The position numbers were made by a program, and so were the translations under genes. From Streptomyces typhae (GTDB lineage Bacteria; Actinomycetota; Actinomycetes; Streptomycetales; Streptomycetaceae): a stretch of 64,000 nucleotides of DNA. The stretch is from positions 248,001 to 312,000 of the forward strand of contig NZ_WPNZ01000010.1 of assembly GCF_009755605.1 (NCBI RefSeq). The letters are read 5' to 3'. A model generated the notes under the pieces. It made no database searches and was not told the origin of the DNA. It was given only the letters and a program-made list of their open reading frames with translations. Of this stretch, positions 8,542 through 17,142 are shown piece by piece; position 1 is the stretch's first letter; each line of letters opens with the position of its first letter.

Positions 8542-9312
8542 TCGCGCCTTCCCGGCACAGGCGCGGGCGTCGCGCCGAGCGCACTCGGCCGCAGCCGCCG
8601 GACGGATCCCGGCACGGCCCGCCCCGCCGCCGCATCGCGGCGGCGGGGCGGGCCTTTGCCATGGTGGAGCGCGGGCGTCCGCCGGGCGTGGACGCCGCCG
8701 GAATGACCGGATAGCGGACACCGGTCGTCACCAACCGTATTCGAGGGCGTCGGTCAGGTGTCTTCATCATGTATCTCCTTACACCCGCGCGAGCACCGCG
8801 ACCTTCACAGGAAAACAGGAGTGCTACACAAAAACACTCCTGACCCCGCGCATTCGCAAAAGCGCAAAACCGCCCCGGAGTGTCAGGTTCCCTTTTCCGC
8901 GCGTAACGCTCCGTAATGTGCGCGCAATCCCGCCGAGACCCGCCGGAAGCACCCGCGACCGCAAAAAGATCATTTCCGCGCGCGAGGGTGCCGCATACGC
9001 CCCGAACACCGCTGTCATGAGTCAAACCACTTAACGGTCCTGCACGTTTCCTGAGGTCAGGATCTACCGAAGCACGCAGATTCCGCCACAACCACCCCCT
9101 GCGTTCCAGCGCGGAATACTCCGTGGCATAACAAGAGCGTCACAGCCTTGGTCCGACCACTCCACCTGGATCAATTGCCCCCTTAGAGTCACGGCCAGTC
9201 ACCGCGCCGCCGGGTGCGAACTGAATTGCACGGCCCTGTACCACCACCAGTACGGCCCGGCGATCTTCACGGCACCTCCGCCGAGGTGGCCGCGCCAGGG
9301 AAAGGACCCATC
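8542..9312. other. 771-bp gene-free region before the liv operon
   Basis: Apart from the terminator at 8616-8657, nothing coding is supported here. From about 8740 to 9240 the base composition is noticeably less GC-rich than the surroundings, which fits a long promoter or leader region for the amino-acid transporter. The open frames on either strand lack third-position GC bias and ribosome sites. I see no confident -10/-35 pair, tRNA or riboswitch. Confidence 0.6.
8616..8657 (+). terminator. Rho-independent terminator after the thioesterase gene
   Basis: An 18-bp perfect stem (8616-8633 with 8637-8654) has a 3-nt loop ATC and is followed by TTT. It is one of the strongest hairpins in the window and sits 75 bp past the stop codon. 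Confidence 0.85.
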
Positions 9313-10548
9313 GTGCGAAACCGTTCCGCGCTCATACTCACCACGGTGCTGACCACCGGAGCCCTCACCCTCACCGCCTGCGGGTCGCGCGACGACAAGG
9401 ACTCCGAAGACAACGGCAGCGGCGGCAACACCACGGTCACCATCGGCTTCGACGCCCCCCTGACCGGTGACCTCTCCGCACTCGGCATCGGCATGCGCAA
9501 CTCCGCCGAACTCGCCGTCAAGACCGCCAACAAGGAGAACACCGTCGAGGGCGTCAAATTCAAGCTCCAGCCCCTCGACGACCAGGCCCAGCCCTCCGTC
9601 GGCGGCCAGAACGCCCAGAAGTTCATCAGCGACAAGGGCGTCCTCGGCGTCGTCGGCCCGCTGAACTCCAGCGTCTCGCAGTCGATGCAGAAGCCCTTCA
9701 ACGACGCCAGCCTCACCCAGATCTCCCCGGCCAACACCGGAACCGAGCTCACCCAGGGCGACGGCTGGAAGAAGGGCGACAAGAAGCGGCAGTTCAAGAC
9801 CTTCTTCAGGACCGCAACCACCGACCAGGTCCAGGGCCAGTTCGCCGCCCAGTACCTGATCCAGAAAGCCAAGGTCAAGAAGGTCTACCTGATCGACGAC
9901 CAGAAGACCTACGGCGCCGGCCTCGCCGCGTCCTTCAAGGACACCTTCACCGCCCTCGGCGGCAAGATCGTCGGCCAGGACCACGTCAACCCCGAGGACC
10001 GCGACTTCAAGTCCGTCGCCTCCAAGGTCAAGGGCACCGGCGCGCAGGCCGTCTACTACGGCGGCGAATACCCCGCCGCCGCCCCCCTCAGCCAGCAGCT
10101 CAAGGAATCCGGCGCCAAGGTCCCGCTCATGGGCGGCGACGGCATGAAGAGCGAAGAGTTCCCGAAGCTCAACAAGAAGGCCGTCGGCGACCTCGGCACT
10201 TCCGTCGGCAAGCCCGTCGAGGAACTCGCCTCCGCCAAGAAGTTCATCGAGGAATACAACAAGAACTACAAGGAAAACATGGAGACCTACGGCGGCGGCA
10301 CCTATGACGCCACCTGGGCCATCATCGAGGCCGTGAAGATCGCCGTCGCCGACAACGGCGGAAAGGTCCCCTCCGACGGCCGCGCCAAGGTCCTCGAAGC
10401 CATGAGCAAGGTCAAGTTCGACGGCGTCACCGGCACCGTCTCCTTCGACGAGTTCGGTGACACCACGAACACGATGATGACCGCATACGAAGTCAGCAAG
10501 GGCAACAAGTGGGAATCGAAGTTCAGCGAGGCCTACAAGCCCCGCTAG
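9313..10548 (+). CDS. Branched-chain amino acid ABC transporter, substrate-binding lipoprotein
   Basis: The product has 411 residues from the GTG at 9313, with AAAGGA upstream. The start is fixed by the lipoprotein signal: VRNRSALILTT, a hydrophobic core and the lipobox LTAC with Cys about residue 20. The mature part is a type 1 periplasmic-binding fold of the LivJ/LivK class (IGFDAPLTGDLSALGIGMRNSAELAV, VVGPLNSSVSQSM, YYGGEYPAAAPL, GTYDATWAIIEAV). It should bind Leu, Ile, Val or similar amino acids outside the membrane and deliver them to the permeases encoded next. It is the first gene of a five-gene rightward operon; the 95-bp gap before livH suggests extra expression of the binding protein. 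Confidence 0.95.
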   Translation: MRNRSALILTTVLTTGALTLTACGSRDDKDSEDNGSGGNTTVTIGFDAPLTGDLSALGIGMRNSAELAVKTANKENTVEGVKFKLQPLDDQAQPSVGGQNAQKFISDKGVLGVVGPLNSSVSQSMQKPFNDASLTQISPANTGTELTQGDGWKKGDKKRQFKTFFRTATTDQVQGQFAAQYLIQKAKVKKVYLIDDQKTYGAGLAASFKDTFTALGGKIVGQDHVNPEDRDFKSVASKVKGTGAQAVYYGGEYPAAAPLSQQLKESGAKVPLMGGDGMKSEEFPKLNKKAVGDLGTSVGKPVEELASAKKFIEEYNKNYKENMETYGGGTYDATWAIIEAVKIAVADNGGKVPSDGRAKVLEAMSKVKFDGVTGTVSFDEFGDTTNTMMTAYEVSKGNKWESKFSEAYKPR

Positions 10549-10643
10549 ACCCCGACCCCAGCCATTGACTCCCGACCGCGCGGGAAGCGCTACCAGCGCT
10601 CCCGCGCGGTGCCATATCCGAACCATCCAACGGAGGGCCTGCG

Positions 10644-11573
10644 GTGAACGAACTGCCGCAACAGCTGGCCAATGGACTCATCCTCGGCGCGATGTACGGT
10701 CTCATCGCGATCGGCTACACGATGGTCTACGGAATCGTCCAGCTCATCAACTTCGCCCACGGCGAGATCTTCATGGTCGGCGGCTTCGGCGCCCTCACCG
10801 TCTCCCTGTGGCTACCCGACGGGTTCTCGCTGCTCGCCGCGATCCCACTCATGATCATCGGCGGCGTCATATGCTCCGTCGCCGTCGGCACCGCCGCCGA
10901 ACGCTTCGCCTACCGACCCCTGCGCGGCGCACCACGACTCGCACCCCTCATCACCGCCATCGGCCTGTCCATCCTGCTCCAGCAGGCCGTCTGGAAGTGG
11001 TACCCCGACGCGAAGAAGGACCGCACCTTCCCCCAGTTCAGCGGCGAGCCCGTGCACATCTTCGGCGCCGACATCCAGCGCGGTGACTTCTTCCTCATCA
11101 TCGCCGCCCCGCTGTGCATGCTGGCCCTCGCCTACTACGTCAACAAGACCCGCACGGGCCGCGGCATGCAAGCCACCGCACAGGACCCCGACACCGCCAA
11201 GCTCATGGGCATCAACACCGACCGCATCATCGTCATGGCCTTCGCCATCGGCGCCGCGTTCGCCGCCGTCGCAGCCGTCGGATACGGCCTCCACAACGGC
11301 CAGGTCGGCTTCAAAATGGGCTTCATCATGGGCCTCAAGGCCTTCACCGCAGCCGTGCTCGGCGGCATCGGCAACATCTACGGCGCCATGCTCGGCGGCA
11401 TCGTCCTCGGCGTCGCCGAAGCCCTCGCCACCGGCTACATGGCCGACGTACCCGGCATGGAACAGTTCGGCGGCGGCGCCTGGAAGGACGTGTGGGCCTT
11501 CGCCCTCCTCATCCTCGTCCTCCTGCTGAGGCCACAAGGCCTACTCGGCGAACGCGTCGCGGATCGGGCGTGA
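10644..11573 (+). CDS. livH: Branched-chain amino acid ABC transporter permease LivH
   Basis: This is a 309-residue polytopic inner membrane protein with a GTG start at 10644 after GGAGGG. It begins NELPQQLANGLILGAMYGLIAIGYTMVYG, the classic LivH opening, and carries LINFAHGEIFMVGGF and the cytoplasmic coupling segment GRGMQATAQDPDTAKLMGI, which contacts the ATPases. About eight membrane helices are visible. It pairs with LivM to form the translocation channel. livM begins 5 bp after its stop codon, so expression is coupled. Confidence 0.95.
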   Translation: MNELPQQLANGLILGAMYGLIAIGYTMVYGIVQLINFAHGEIFMVGGFGALTVSLWLPDGFSLLAAIPLMIIGGVICSVAVGTAAERFAYRPLRGAPRLAPLITAIGLSILLQQAVWKWYPDAKKDRTFPQFSGEPVHIFGADIQRGDFFLIIAAPLCMLALAYYVNKTRTGRGMQATAQDPDTAKLMGINTDRIIVMAFAIGAAFAAVAAVGYGLHNGQVGFKMGFIMGLKAFTAAVLGGIGNIYGAMLGGIVLGVAEALATGYMADVPGMEQFGGGAWKDVWAFALLILVLLLRPQGLLGERVADRA

Positions 11574-11578
11574 TACCC

Positions 11579-13435
11579 ATGACCACCAACACCACCAAGA
11601 ACACCGGCAGCCCGGACAACTCCGGAAACGGCACCAACAACACGGGCACCACCGCCAAAACCCCGGCGCACGCCCCCACCGCCACCCTGCCGCTGCCCGC
11701 CACCACCGCCCGCATCGCCGTCCTCGCCGGATCCGCCACGGCCCTCCTCGGCACCTTCCTCGCCTGGACCTGGACCACCGCCTTCCCCGGCGACCTCACC
11801 GTCACCGGCTACCCCGGCGGCCTCCAGGTCGTCACCCTCACCGGCGCCGCCCTCACCCTGCTCTTCGCCCTCTCCGGCATGGGCATCCGCGGCCTCGGCT
11901 GGCTCACCCCCGGCGGCACCAACAGCCCCGTCCTCCTCCTCAGCCTCGGCGTCCTCGGCACCACCGGCTACAGCATGGGCGCCATCGCCGAACACCTCGG
12001 CGGCATCGTCAACCTCGAACCCGGCGCCTGGGTCTCCGGCATCGGCGCCCTCATCGCCACCATCGGCGCCCTCGCACTCCCCTCCGACCTGCCCGCCGAC
12101 GAACCCCACGCCGGACCCTGGCAACGCCTGCGCCACAGCCTCAAGGCACCCCCACCCCCACGCGCCAAGACCCTGCCCGACTGGGTCGAGATCCTCATCA
12201 TCGCCGCGGCGTTCGGCATCGGCCTGTACGTCTTCGCCTACGGCATCGAGGCCTACTCCGAACTCTTCATCGGCTTCCTCATCACCACCGTCCTCGGCGC
12301 CACCGCACTCAACCGCGCCGGACTCATCCCCCGCCTCAACACACTCACCACCAAACACCGCAACGTCACCTTCACCGCCGCCATCGTCGCCGCGGCCATG
12401 TTCCCCTTCACCCAGAGCGACGCCAGCTACGCCCTCATCGGCGTCAACATCCTCATCTTCGCCACCGTCGCCCTCGGCCTGAACGTCGTCGTCGGCCTCG
12501 CCGGACTCCTCGACCTCGGATACGTCGCCTTCCTCGGCGTCGGCGCCTACACCGCCGCCCTCGTCTCCGGATCGCCCGCATCCACCTTCGACGTCCACTT
12601 CCCCTTCTGGGCCGCCGTCCTCGCAGGCGCCGCCGCCTCCCTCGTCTTCGGCGTCATCATCGGCGCCCCCACCCTCAGGCTTCGCGGCGACTACCTCGCC
12701 ATCGTCACCCTCGGCTTCGGCGAGATCTTCCGCATCACCATGAACAACCTCAACGGCAGCGCGGGCCCCGACCTCACCAACGGCGCCCAAGGCATCCCCA
12801 ACATCCCCGACCTCGAGATCCTCGGCTGGAACCTCGGCGTCGAACACGAGATCCTCGGCTTCACCCTCAGCAGGCCCGCCAACTACTACCTGCTGATGCT
12901 CTTCTTCACCGCCGTCGTCGTCCTCGTCTTCCGCCGCTCCGGCGAATCCCGCATCGGCCGCGCCTGGGTCGCCATCCGCGAGGACGAGACCGCCGCCACC
13001 GCCATGGGCATCAACGGCTTCCGCGTCAAACTCATCGCCTTCGCCCTCGGCGCGACCCTCGCCGGCTTCGCCGGCACCGTCCAGGCCCACGTCTCCTACA
13101 GCATCACCCCCGAGCAGTACCTCTTCGCCAACACCGTGCCGCCCAACTCCGCGTTCCTCCTCGCCGCCGTCATCCTCGGCGGCATGGGAACCATCAGCGG
13201 CCCCCTCATCGGCGCGGCCCTGCTCTACCTCATCCCCGCCAAACTCCAGTTCCTCGAGGACTACCAGCTCCTCCTCTTCGGCCTCGCCCTCATCCTGCTC
13301 ATGCGCTTCAGGCCCGAAGGCCTCGTCGCCAACAAGCGCGCCCAGCTCGAATACCACGAGACCGACCAACTCGACGTACCCGAACAGGAGAAACTCCCCG
13401 AAGGCACCGTCGGCGCAAGCAAGGCGGGGGCGTGA
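11579..13435 (+). CDS. livM: Branched-chain amino acid ABC transporter permease LivM, long form
   Basis: The product has 618 residues, about 300 more than E. coli LivM. After a Thr/Asn-rich start (NTTKNTGSPDNSGNGTNN) come about four extra membrane helices (IAVLAGSATALLGTFLAWTWT, VTLTGAALTLLFAL), then the usual permease from about residue 205: NVVVGLAGLLDLGYVAFLGVGAYTAAL, LRLRGDYLAIVTLGFGEIFRI and the coupling helix AWVAIREDETAATAMGIN. The long N-terminus is normal for Streptomyces homologues. It forms the channel with LivH. Its stop overlaps a GTG that could be an alternative start of livG. Confidence 0.93.
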   Translation: MTTNTTKNTGSPDNSGNGTNNTGTTAKTPAHAPTATLPLPATTARIAVLAGSATALLGTFLAWTWTTAFPGDLTVTGYPGGLQVVTLTGAALTLLFALSGMGIRGLGWLTPGGTNSPVLLLSLGVLGTTGYSMGAIAEHLGGIVNLEPGAWVSGIGALIATIGALALPSDLPADEPHAGPWQRLRHSLKAPPPPRAKTLPDWVEILIIAAAFGIGLYVFAYGIEAYSELFIGFLITTVLGATALNRAGLIPRLNTLTTKHRNVTFTAAIVAAAMFPFTQSDASYALIGVNILIFATVALGLNVVVGLAGLLDLGYVAFLGVGAYTAALVSGSPASTFDVHFPFWAAVLAGAAASLVFGVIIGAPTLRLRGDYLAIVTLGFGEIFRITMNNLNGSAGPDLTNGAQGIPNIPDLEILGWNLGVEHEILGFTLSRPANYYLLMLFFTAVVVLVFRRSGESRIGRAWVAIREDETAATAMGINGFRVKLIAFALGATLAGFAGTVQAHVSYSITPEQYLFANTVPPNSAFLLAAVILGGMGTISGPLIGAALLYLIPAKLQFLEDYQLLLFGLALILLMRFRPEGLVANKRAQLEYHETDQLDVPEQEKLPEGTVGASKAGA

Positions 13436-13440
13436 GAACC

Positions 13441-14502
13441 ATGACCACCACCACAACCACCACCGTCCTCGAAGCCAGCGGCGTCACCATGCGCTTCGGC
13501 GGCCTCACCGCCGTACGCAGCGTCGACCTCACCGTCAGCAGCGGCGAGATCGTCGGCCTCATCGGACCCAACGGCGCCGGCAAGACCACCTTCTTCAACT
13601 GCCTCACCGGCCTCTACGTCCCCACCGAGGGCAAGGTCTCCTACAAAGGCACCGTCCTGCCCGCCAAGCCCCACCTCGTCACCGACGCCGGCATCGCCCG
13701 CACCTTCCAGAACATCCGGCTCTTCGCCAATATGACGGTCCTCGAAAACGTCCTCGTCGGACGCCACACCAGGACCAAGGAAGGCCTCTGGTCGGCCCTC
13801 CTGCGCGGCCCCGGCTTCAAGAAGGCCGAAGCCGCCTCCCACGCCAGGGCCATGGAGTTGCTGGAATTCATCGGCCTCGCCCACAAAGCCGACCACCTCT
13901 CCCGCAACCTCCCCTACGGCGAGCAGCGCAAGCTCGAAATCGCCCGCGCACTCGCCAGCGAACCCGGCCTGCTCCTGCTCGACGAACCCACCGCCGGCAT
14001 GAACCCGCAGGAGACCCGCGCCGCCGAAGAACTCGTCTTCGCCATCCGCGACCAAGGCATCGCCGTCCTCGTCATCGAGCACGACATGCGGTTCATCTTC
14101 AACCTCTGCGACCGCGTAGCCGTCCTCGTCCAGGGCGAGAAACTCGTCGAAGGCACCTCCGACGTCGTCCAGGCCGACGAACGCGTCGTCGCCGCCTACC
14201 TCGGTACGCCCTTCGAGGGGGCACCCGGCGCCGCGGAGCTCGCCGAGGTCGAGGCGGCCGAAGCGGGCGCCGACACCGAAGCCGGGGCCGACGCCGCGGA
14301 AGCCACGGCGGACACCCCGCCGGACAGCCCGTCCGGCTCCCCCGGCACTGCCTCCAGCACCCCCGGCGCCCCCTCCGGCACCCCGGAGAGCACACCGTCC
14401 GACACCCCGCCGGACACCACGTCCGACACCCCGCCGGACACCACATCCGGCACCACTCCGGACGCCTCGGCCGACACCTCGGCGGAAGGAAAAGCCCCGT
14501 GA
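13441..14502 (+). CDS. livG: Branched-chain amino acid ABC transporter ATPase LivG, with long C-terminal tail
   Basis: The 353-residue product starts at ATG 13441; the in-frame GTG at 13432, which overlaps the livM stop, is an alternative. The ATPase core spans about residues 8-255: Walker A GPNGAGKTT, the LPYGEQRKLEIARAL signature, Walker B LLLLDEPTAGM and the switch His in VIEHDMRF. About 100 residues of Ala/Glu- then Thr/Pro/Ser-rich low-complexity sequence follow, including three 24-bp tandem units (14398-14469). A typical LivG ends near 255, so the tail is an extension. The livF start overlaps the stop codon. Confidence 0.93.
   Translation: MTTTTTTTVLEASGVTMRFGGLTAVRSVDLTVSSGEIVGLIGPNGAGKTTFFNCLTGLYVPTEGKVSYKGTVLPAKPHLVTDAGIARTFQNIRLFANMTVLENVLVGRHTRTKEGLWSALLRGPGFKKAEAASHARAMELLEFIGLAHKADHLSRNLPYGEQRKLEIARALASEPGLLLLDEPTAGMNPQETRAAEELVFAIRDQGIAVLVIEHDMRFIFNLCDRVAVLVQGEKLVEGTSDVVQADERVVAAYLGTPFEGAPGAAELAEVEAAEAGADTEAGADAAEATADTPPDSPSGSPGTASSTPGAPSGTPESTPSDTPPDTTSDTPPDTTSGTTPDASADTSAEGKAP
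14398..14469 (+). repeat. 24-bp tandem repeat inside the livG tail
   Basis: Three consecutive units at 14398, 14422 and 14446 each encode eight residues of the pattern SDTPPDTT. The first two differ at one base; the third is more diverged. The repeat is in frame, so copy-number change alters tail length without breaking the gene. Confidence 0.8.
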
Positions 14503-15215
14503 CCACACTCCTCGAGGTCGAGGACCTCAAGGTCGCCTACGGCAAGATCGAAGCCGTCAAAGGCATCTCCTTCAGCGTCGAAGCCGGCCAGGTCGTCACC
14601 CTCATCGGCACCAACGGCGCCGGCAAGACCACCACCCTGCGCACCCTCTCCGGCCTCCTCAAACCCCTCGCCGGAAAGATCATGTTCGACGGACAGCCAC
14701 TCAACGGCGTCCCCGCCCACAAGATCGTCGCCCTCGGCCTCGCCCACTCCCCCGAAGGCCGGCACATCTTCCCCCGCCTCACCATCACCGAGAACCTGCA
14801 ACTCGGCGCCTACCTCCGCGACGACAAAGCAGGCATCGAAAAAGACATCCAACGCGCCTACGACCTCTTCCCCATCCTCGGAGAACGCCGCAAGCAAGCC
14901 GCCGGCACCCTCTCCGGCGGCGAACAACAAATGCTCGCCATGGGCCGCGCCCTCATGTCACGCCCCAAACTGCTCATGCTCGACGAACCCTCCATGGGAC
15001 TCTCGCCGATCATGATGCAGAAGATCATGCACACCATCGCCGAGCTCAAGTCCCAGGGCACCACCATCCTGCTCGTCGAGCAGAACGCCCAGGCCGCGCT
15101 CTCGCTCGCCGACCACGGCCACGTCATGGAAGTGGGCAACATCGTCCTCTCCGGGACGGGGCAGGACCTGCTGCACGACGAGTCGGTACGCAAGGCCTAC
15201 CTCGGCGAGGACTGA
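14499..15215 (+). CDS. livF: Branched-chain amino acid ABC transporter ATPase LivF
   Basis: The product has 238 residues, GTG at 14499, with a 4-nt overlap with the livG stop. It has the full ATPase set: Walker A GTNGAGKTT, the signature LSGGEQQMLAMGRAL, Walker B LLMLDEPSMGL and the switch His region replaced by the LivF-type LLVEQNA. It forms the second nucleotide-binding subunit, which with LivG powers uptake of branched-chain amino acids. It is the last gene of the operon and is followed within 30 bp by a strong terminator. Confidence 0.96.
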   Translation: MTTLLEVEDLKVAYGKIEAVKGISFSVEAGQVVTLIGTNGAGKTTTLRTLSGLLKPLAGKIMFDGQPLNGVPAHKIVALGLAHSPEGRHIFPRLTITENLQLGAYLRDDKAGIEKDIQRAYDLFPILGERRKQAAGTLSGGEQQMLAMGRALMSRPKLLMLDEPSMGLSPIMMQKIMHTIAELKSQGTTILLVEQNAQAALSLADHGHVMEVGNIVLSGTGQDLLHDESVRKAYLGED

Positions 15216-15242
15216 GCTGGCCCCTGGGCCCTGAGCAGCGAA

Positions 15243-15280
15243 GAGGGCGGTCACCCCGCTGTGGGGTGACCGCCCTCCTT
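15243..15280 (+). terminator. Terminator of the liv operon
   Basis: A 15-bp perfect stem (15243-15257 with 15263-15277) with a GCTGT loop and a short CTT tail lies 27 bp after the livF stop. The ANTAR regulator gene converges from the other side, so it may work in both directions. Confidence 0.85.
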
Positions 15281-15371
15281 GTGTTCTCGCGTTCCTCTCG
15301 GCTTTCCGCCGGTGGGGGCTGGGCGCGCAGTTCCCCGCGCCCCTTGCGGGGCGCCCCCGGCGGTTGGGTGA

Positions 15372-16028
15372 CTAGCCCTTCGCTGCCTTCTTCTCCTCCG
15401 CGTCCTCGATGACCGCCTCCGCCACCTGCTGCATCGACAGGCGGCGGTCCATCGACGTCTTCTGGATCCAGCGGAACGCGGCGGGCTCGCTCAAGCCGTA
15501 CTCCGTCTGCAGGATCGACTTCGCCCGGTCCACCAGCTTCCGCGTCTCCAGACGCTGCGTGAGGTCCGCGACCTCCTGCTCCAGCGCCTTCAGCTCCGTG
15601 AAGCGGGACACCGCCATCTCGATGGCCGGGACCACGTCGCTCTTGGAGAACGGCTTCACCAGGTACGCCATCGCGCCCGCGTCCCTGGCCCGCTCGACCA
15701 GGTCGCGCTGCGAGAACGCGGTGAGCATGAGCACCGGGGCGATGGACTCCTCCGCGATCTTCTCCGCCGCGGAGATGCCATCCATCACCGGCATCTTCAC
15801 GTCCAGGATCACCAGGTCCGGCTTGTGCTCACGGGCGAGCTCGATCGCCTTCTCACCGTCACCGGCCTCACCCACGACGGTGTAGCCCTCTTCCTCCAGC
15901 ATCTCTTTGAGGTCGAGCCGGATGAGGGCCTCGTCCTCGGCGATGACGACACGGGTCGTCAGCGGCGGGACGTGCGACTGTTCGTCGTCGGTCGTCTCTT
16001 CGGGCTGGGGCGACTCGGGGGCGGTCAC
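15372..16028 (-). CDS. pdtaR: ANTAR-domain response regulator, PdtaR-like
   Basis: The product has 218 residues, starting at the GTG at 16028 after GAGGAGC; an upstream in-frame start lacks a good ribosome site. The receiver domain (about residues 25-140) has acidic residues in VVIAEDEALIR, the phosphoacceptor in VILDVKMPVMDG and the conserved Lys in YLVKPFSK. A coiled segment (ELKALEQEVADLTQRLETRKLVDRAK, about 147-172) leads to the ANTAR RNA-binding domain with AAFRWIQKTSMDRRLSMQQVA. The architecture matches mycobacterial Rv1626, which acts by transcription antitermination. The kinase partner is not in the window. Confidence 0.93.
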   Translation of the reverse strand: MTAPESPQPEETTDDEQSHVPPLTTRVVIAEDEALIRLDLKEMLEEEGYTVVGEAGDGEKAIELAREHKPDLVILDVKMPVMDGISAAEKIAEESIAPVLMLTAFSQRDLVERARDAGAMAYLVKPFSKSDVVPAIEMAVSRFTELKALEQEVADLTQRLETRKLVDRAKSILQTEYGLSEPAAFRWIQKTSMDRRLSMQQVAEAVIEDAEEKKAAKG

Positions 16029-16077
16029 GGAAGCTCCTCGTTGCGGGCAGTCACTGCTTCCCAAGAGCGTACCTAGC

Positions 16078-16106
16078 TGCGACGCTCCGCGGTGACCCGG
16101 TATGCT
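16078..16106 (+). promoter_or_regulatory. Candidate promoter of tRNA-Leu
   Basis: TGCGAC at 16078-16083 and TATGCT at 16101-16106 are separated by 17 bp. They lie 25 bp before the tRNA, as expected for a housekeeping sigma promoter. The region is divergent from the ANTAR regulator gene. Confidence 0.5.
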
Positions 16107-16130
16107 TCCCCGGGAGCGCGTAGCGCTCTG

Positions 16131-16214
16131 GCCGGGTTGGCGGAATCGGCTTACGCGGATGTCTCAAACACATCTGTCCGAGAGGACATACGGGTTCGAA
16201 TCCCGTACCCGGCA
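16131..16214 (+). tRNA. tRNA-Leu (anticodon CAA)
   Basis: The 84-nt gene folds as a class II tRNA. The acceptor arms GCCGGGT and ACCCGGC pair fully, with discriminator A. The anticodon stem GATGT/ACATC holds the loop CTCAAAC with CAA at 16165-16167. The long variable arm is TGTCC-gaga-GGACA and the T arm CGGGTTCGAATCCCG. The long variable arm and anticodon identify it as leucine tRNA reading UUG. The 3' CCA is not encoded. Confidence 0.97.
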
Positions 16215-16222
16215 CGCTGCGT

Positions 16223-16257
16223 AGCGGAGGATCACGTTCTCGTGATCCTCCGCTTTT
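16223..16257 (+). terminator. Rho-independent terminator of tRNA-Leu
   Basis: A perfect 14-bp stem (16223-16236 with 16241-16254) with loop TTCT is followed by TTT. It starts 9 bp past the tRNA and separates it from the downstream LAGLIDADG gene. Confidence 0.92.
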
Positions 16258-16296
16258 AGTTGCACGCGAACGCGAGTGGTCGCACAGAGTAGCCCC

Positions 16297-17085
16297 ATGA
16301 ATGCTTACGGCACAGAGGTGCGGCACAAGGCCCTATCCCTCTTACACAGCGGGGCACGAAACGCCGACGTCGCCCGTCGGCTGGGTCTCCCGGCGAGCAC
16401 AGTTGGAGTGTGGCTCCATCGAGACCGCGCTCGGCGGGGCGAACTGCCGGTAGCCAGGTCCCATGAATGCCCACGGTGCGACGGGCGAGCGCTCGACACA
16501 AAGGCATACTCCTACCTGCTGGGCTGGTACCTAGGAGACGGCTACATCTCCCAGCATCCGGAGCACAGAGCCCCAAGTCTCAGAATCACTTGTGACGATT
16601 CCTGGCCCGGCCTCATGGCCGAATGCGAGCGGACCATTCGGGCGGTTTTCCCAGATGGCTCCACGTGCAGGGCCCGCAAGATCGGCTGCCACGACATCAA
16701 GATCTACTCGACGCACCTCCCGTGCCTCTTCCCTCAGCACGGCCCTGGCAAGAAACACGAGCGCACCATCGCCCTCGCCCCCTGGCAGCAGGAAATCGTC
16801 GACGCCCACCCCTGGGCATTCATCAGGGGGCTCATCCACTCCGACGGCTGTCGCATCATCAACTGGACGACCCGGCTCGTCGCCGGTGAGCGGAAGCGGT
16901 ACGAATACCCCCGGTATTTCTTCACCAACAAGTCCGACGACATCCGGAAGCTCTTCAGCGACACGCTGACCAAGGTCGGCGTCGAGTGGACGACGTTGGC
17001 GCGGGGCAGTGACCCCTTCAACATCTCCATCGCTCGCAAAGCGAGCGTAGCCCTCATGGACGCCCACGTCGGAGAAAAGTACTGA
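16297..17085 (+). CDS. Free-standing LAGLIDADG-type protein with N-terminal HTH
   Basis: The product has 262 residues from ATG 16297; GTG 16276 is an alternative. Residues 9-45 form a resolvase-like helix-turn-helix (HSGARNADVARRLGLPASTVGVW), followed by a CPRC knuckle (58-61). Two LAGLIDADG-like motifs follow, YLLGWYLGDGYI (73-84, acidic D81) and FIRGLIHSDGC (175-185, acidic D183), the arrangement of a monomeric homing endonuclease. It is not in an intron or intein and lies 83 bp beyond tRNA-Leu. Related Streptomyces proteins are often labelled HTH regulators, so DNA binding is likely but cleavage is unproven. Its codon use is less GC-biased than its neighbours, suggesting acquisition. Confidence 0.8.
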   Translation: MNAYGTEVRHKALSLLHSGARNADVARRLGLPASTVGVWLHRDRARRGELPVARSHECPRCDGRALDTKAYSYLLGWYLGDGYISQHPEHRAPSLRITCDDSWPGLMAECERTIRAVFPDGSTCRARKIGCHDIKIYSTHLPCLFPQHGPGKKHERTIALAPWQQEIVDAHPWAFIRGLIHSDGCRIINWTTRLVAGERKRYEYPRYFFTNKSDDIRKLFSDTLTKVGVEWTTLARGSDPFNISIARKASVALMDAHVGEKY

Positions 17086-17120
17086 CTGAGGGCCGCTCCC
17101 CCCGTGCGAGCGGCCCTCAG
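17086..17120. terminator. Hairpin between the LAGLIDADG gene and pyk
   Basis: A 12-bp perfect stem (17086-17097 with 17109-17120) with an 11-nt loop lies between the convergent genes, beginning directly at the upstream gene's stop. It probably serves both. A nine-base G run follows. Confidence 0.7.
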
Positions 17121-17142
17121 GTCTGGGGGGGGGACGTAGCGC

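Noticed and set aside
8402-9091. Leftward frame of 229 codons between the thioesterase gene and the liv operon
   Set aside because: It overlaps the thioesterase 3' end and its terminator, has many Cys and Arg codons of random type, and crosses a stretch without coding bias.
16131-17120. Integrated element (att site) at tRNA-Leu
   Set aside because: The 3' end of the tRNA is not repeated in the following sequence, and there is no integrase or other mobile gene besides the LAGLIDADG protein.
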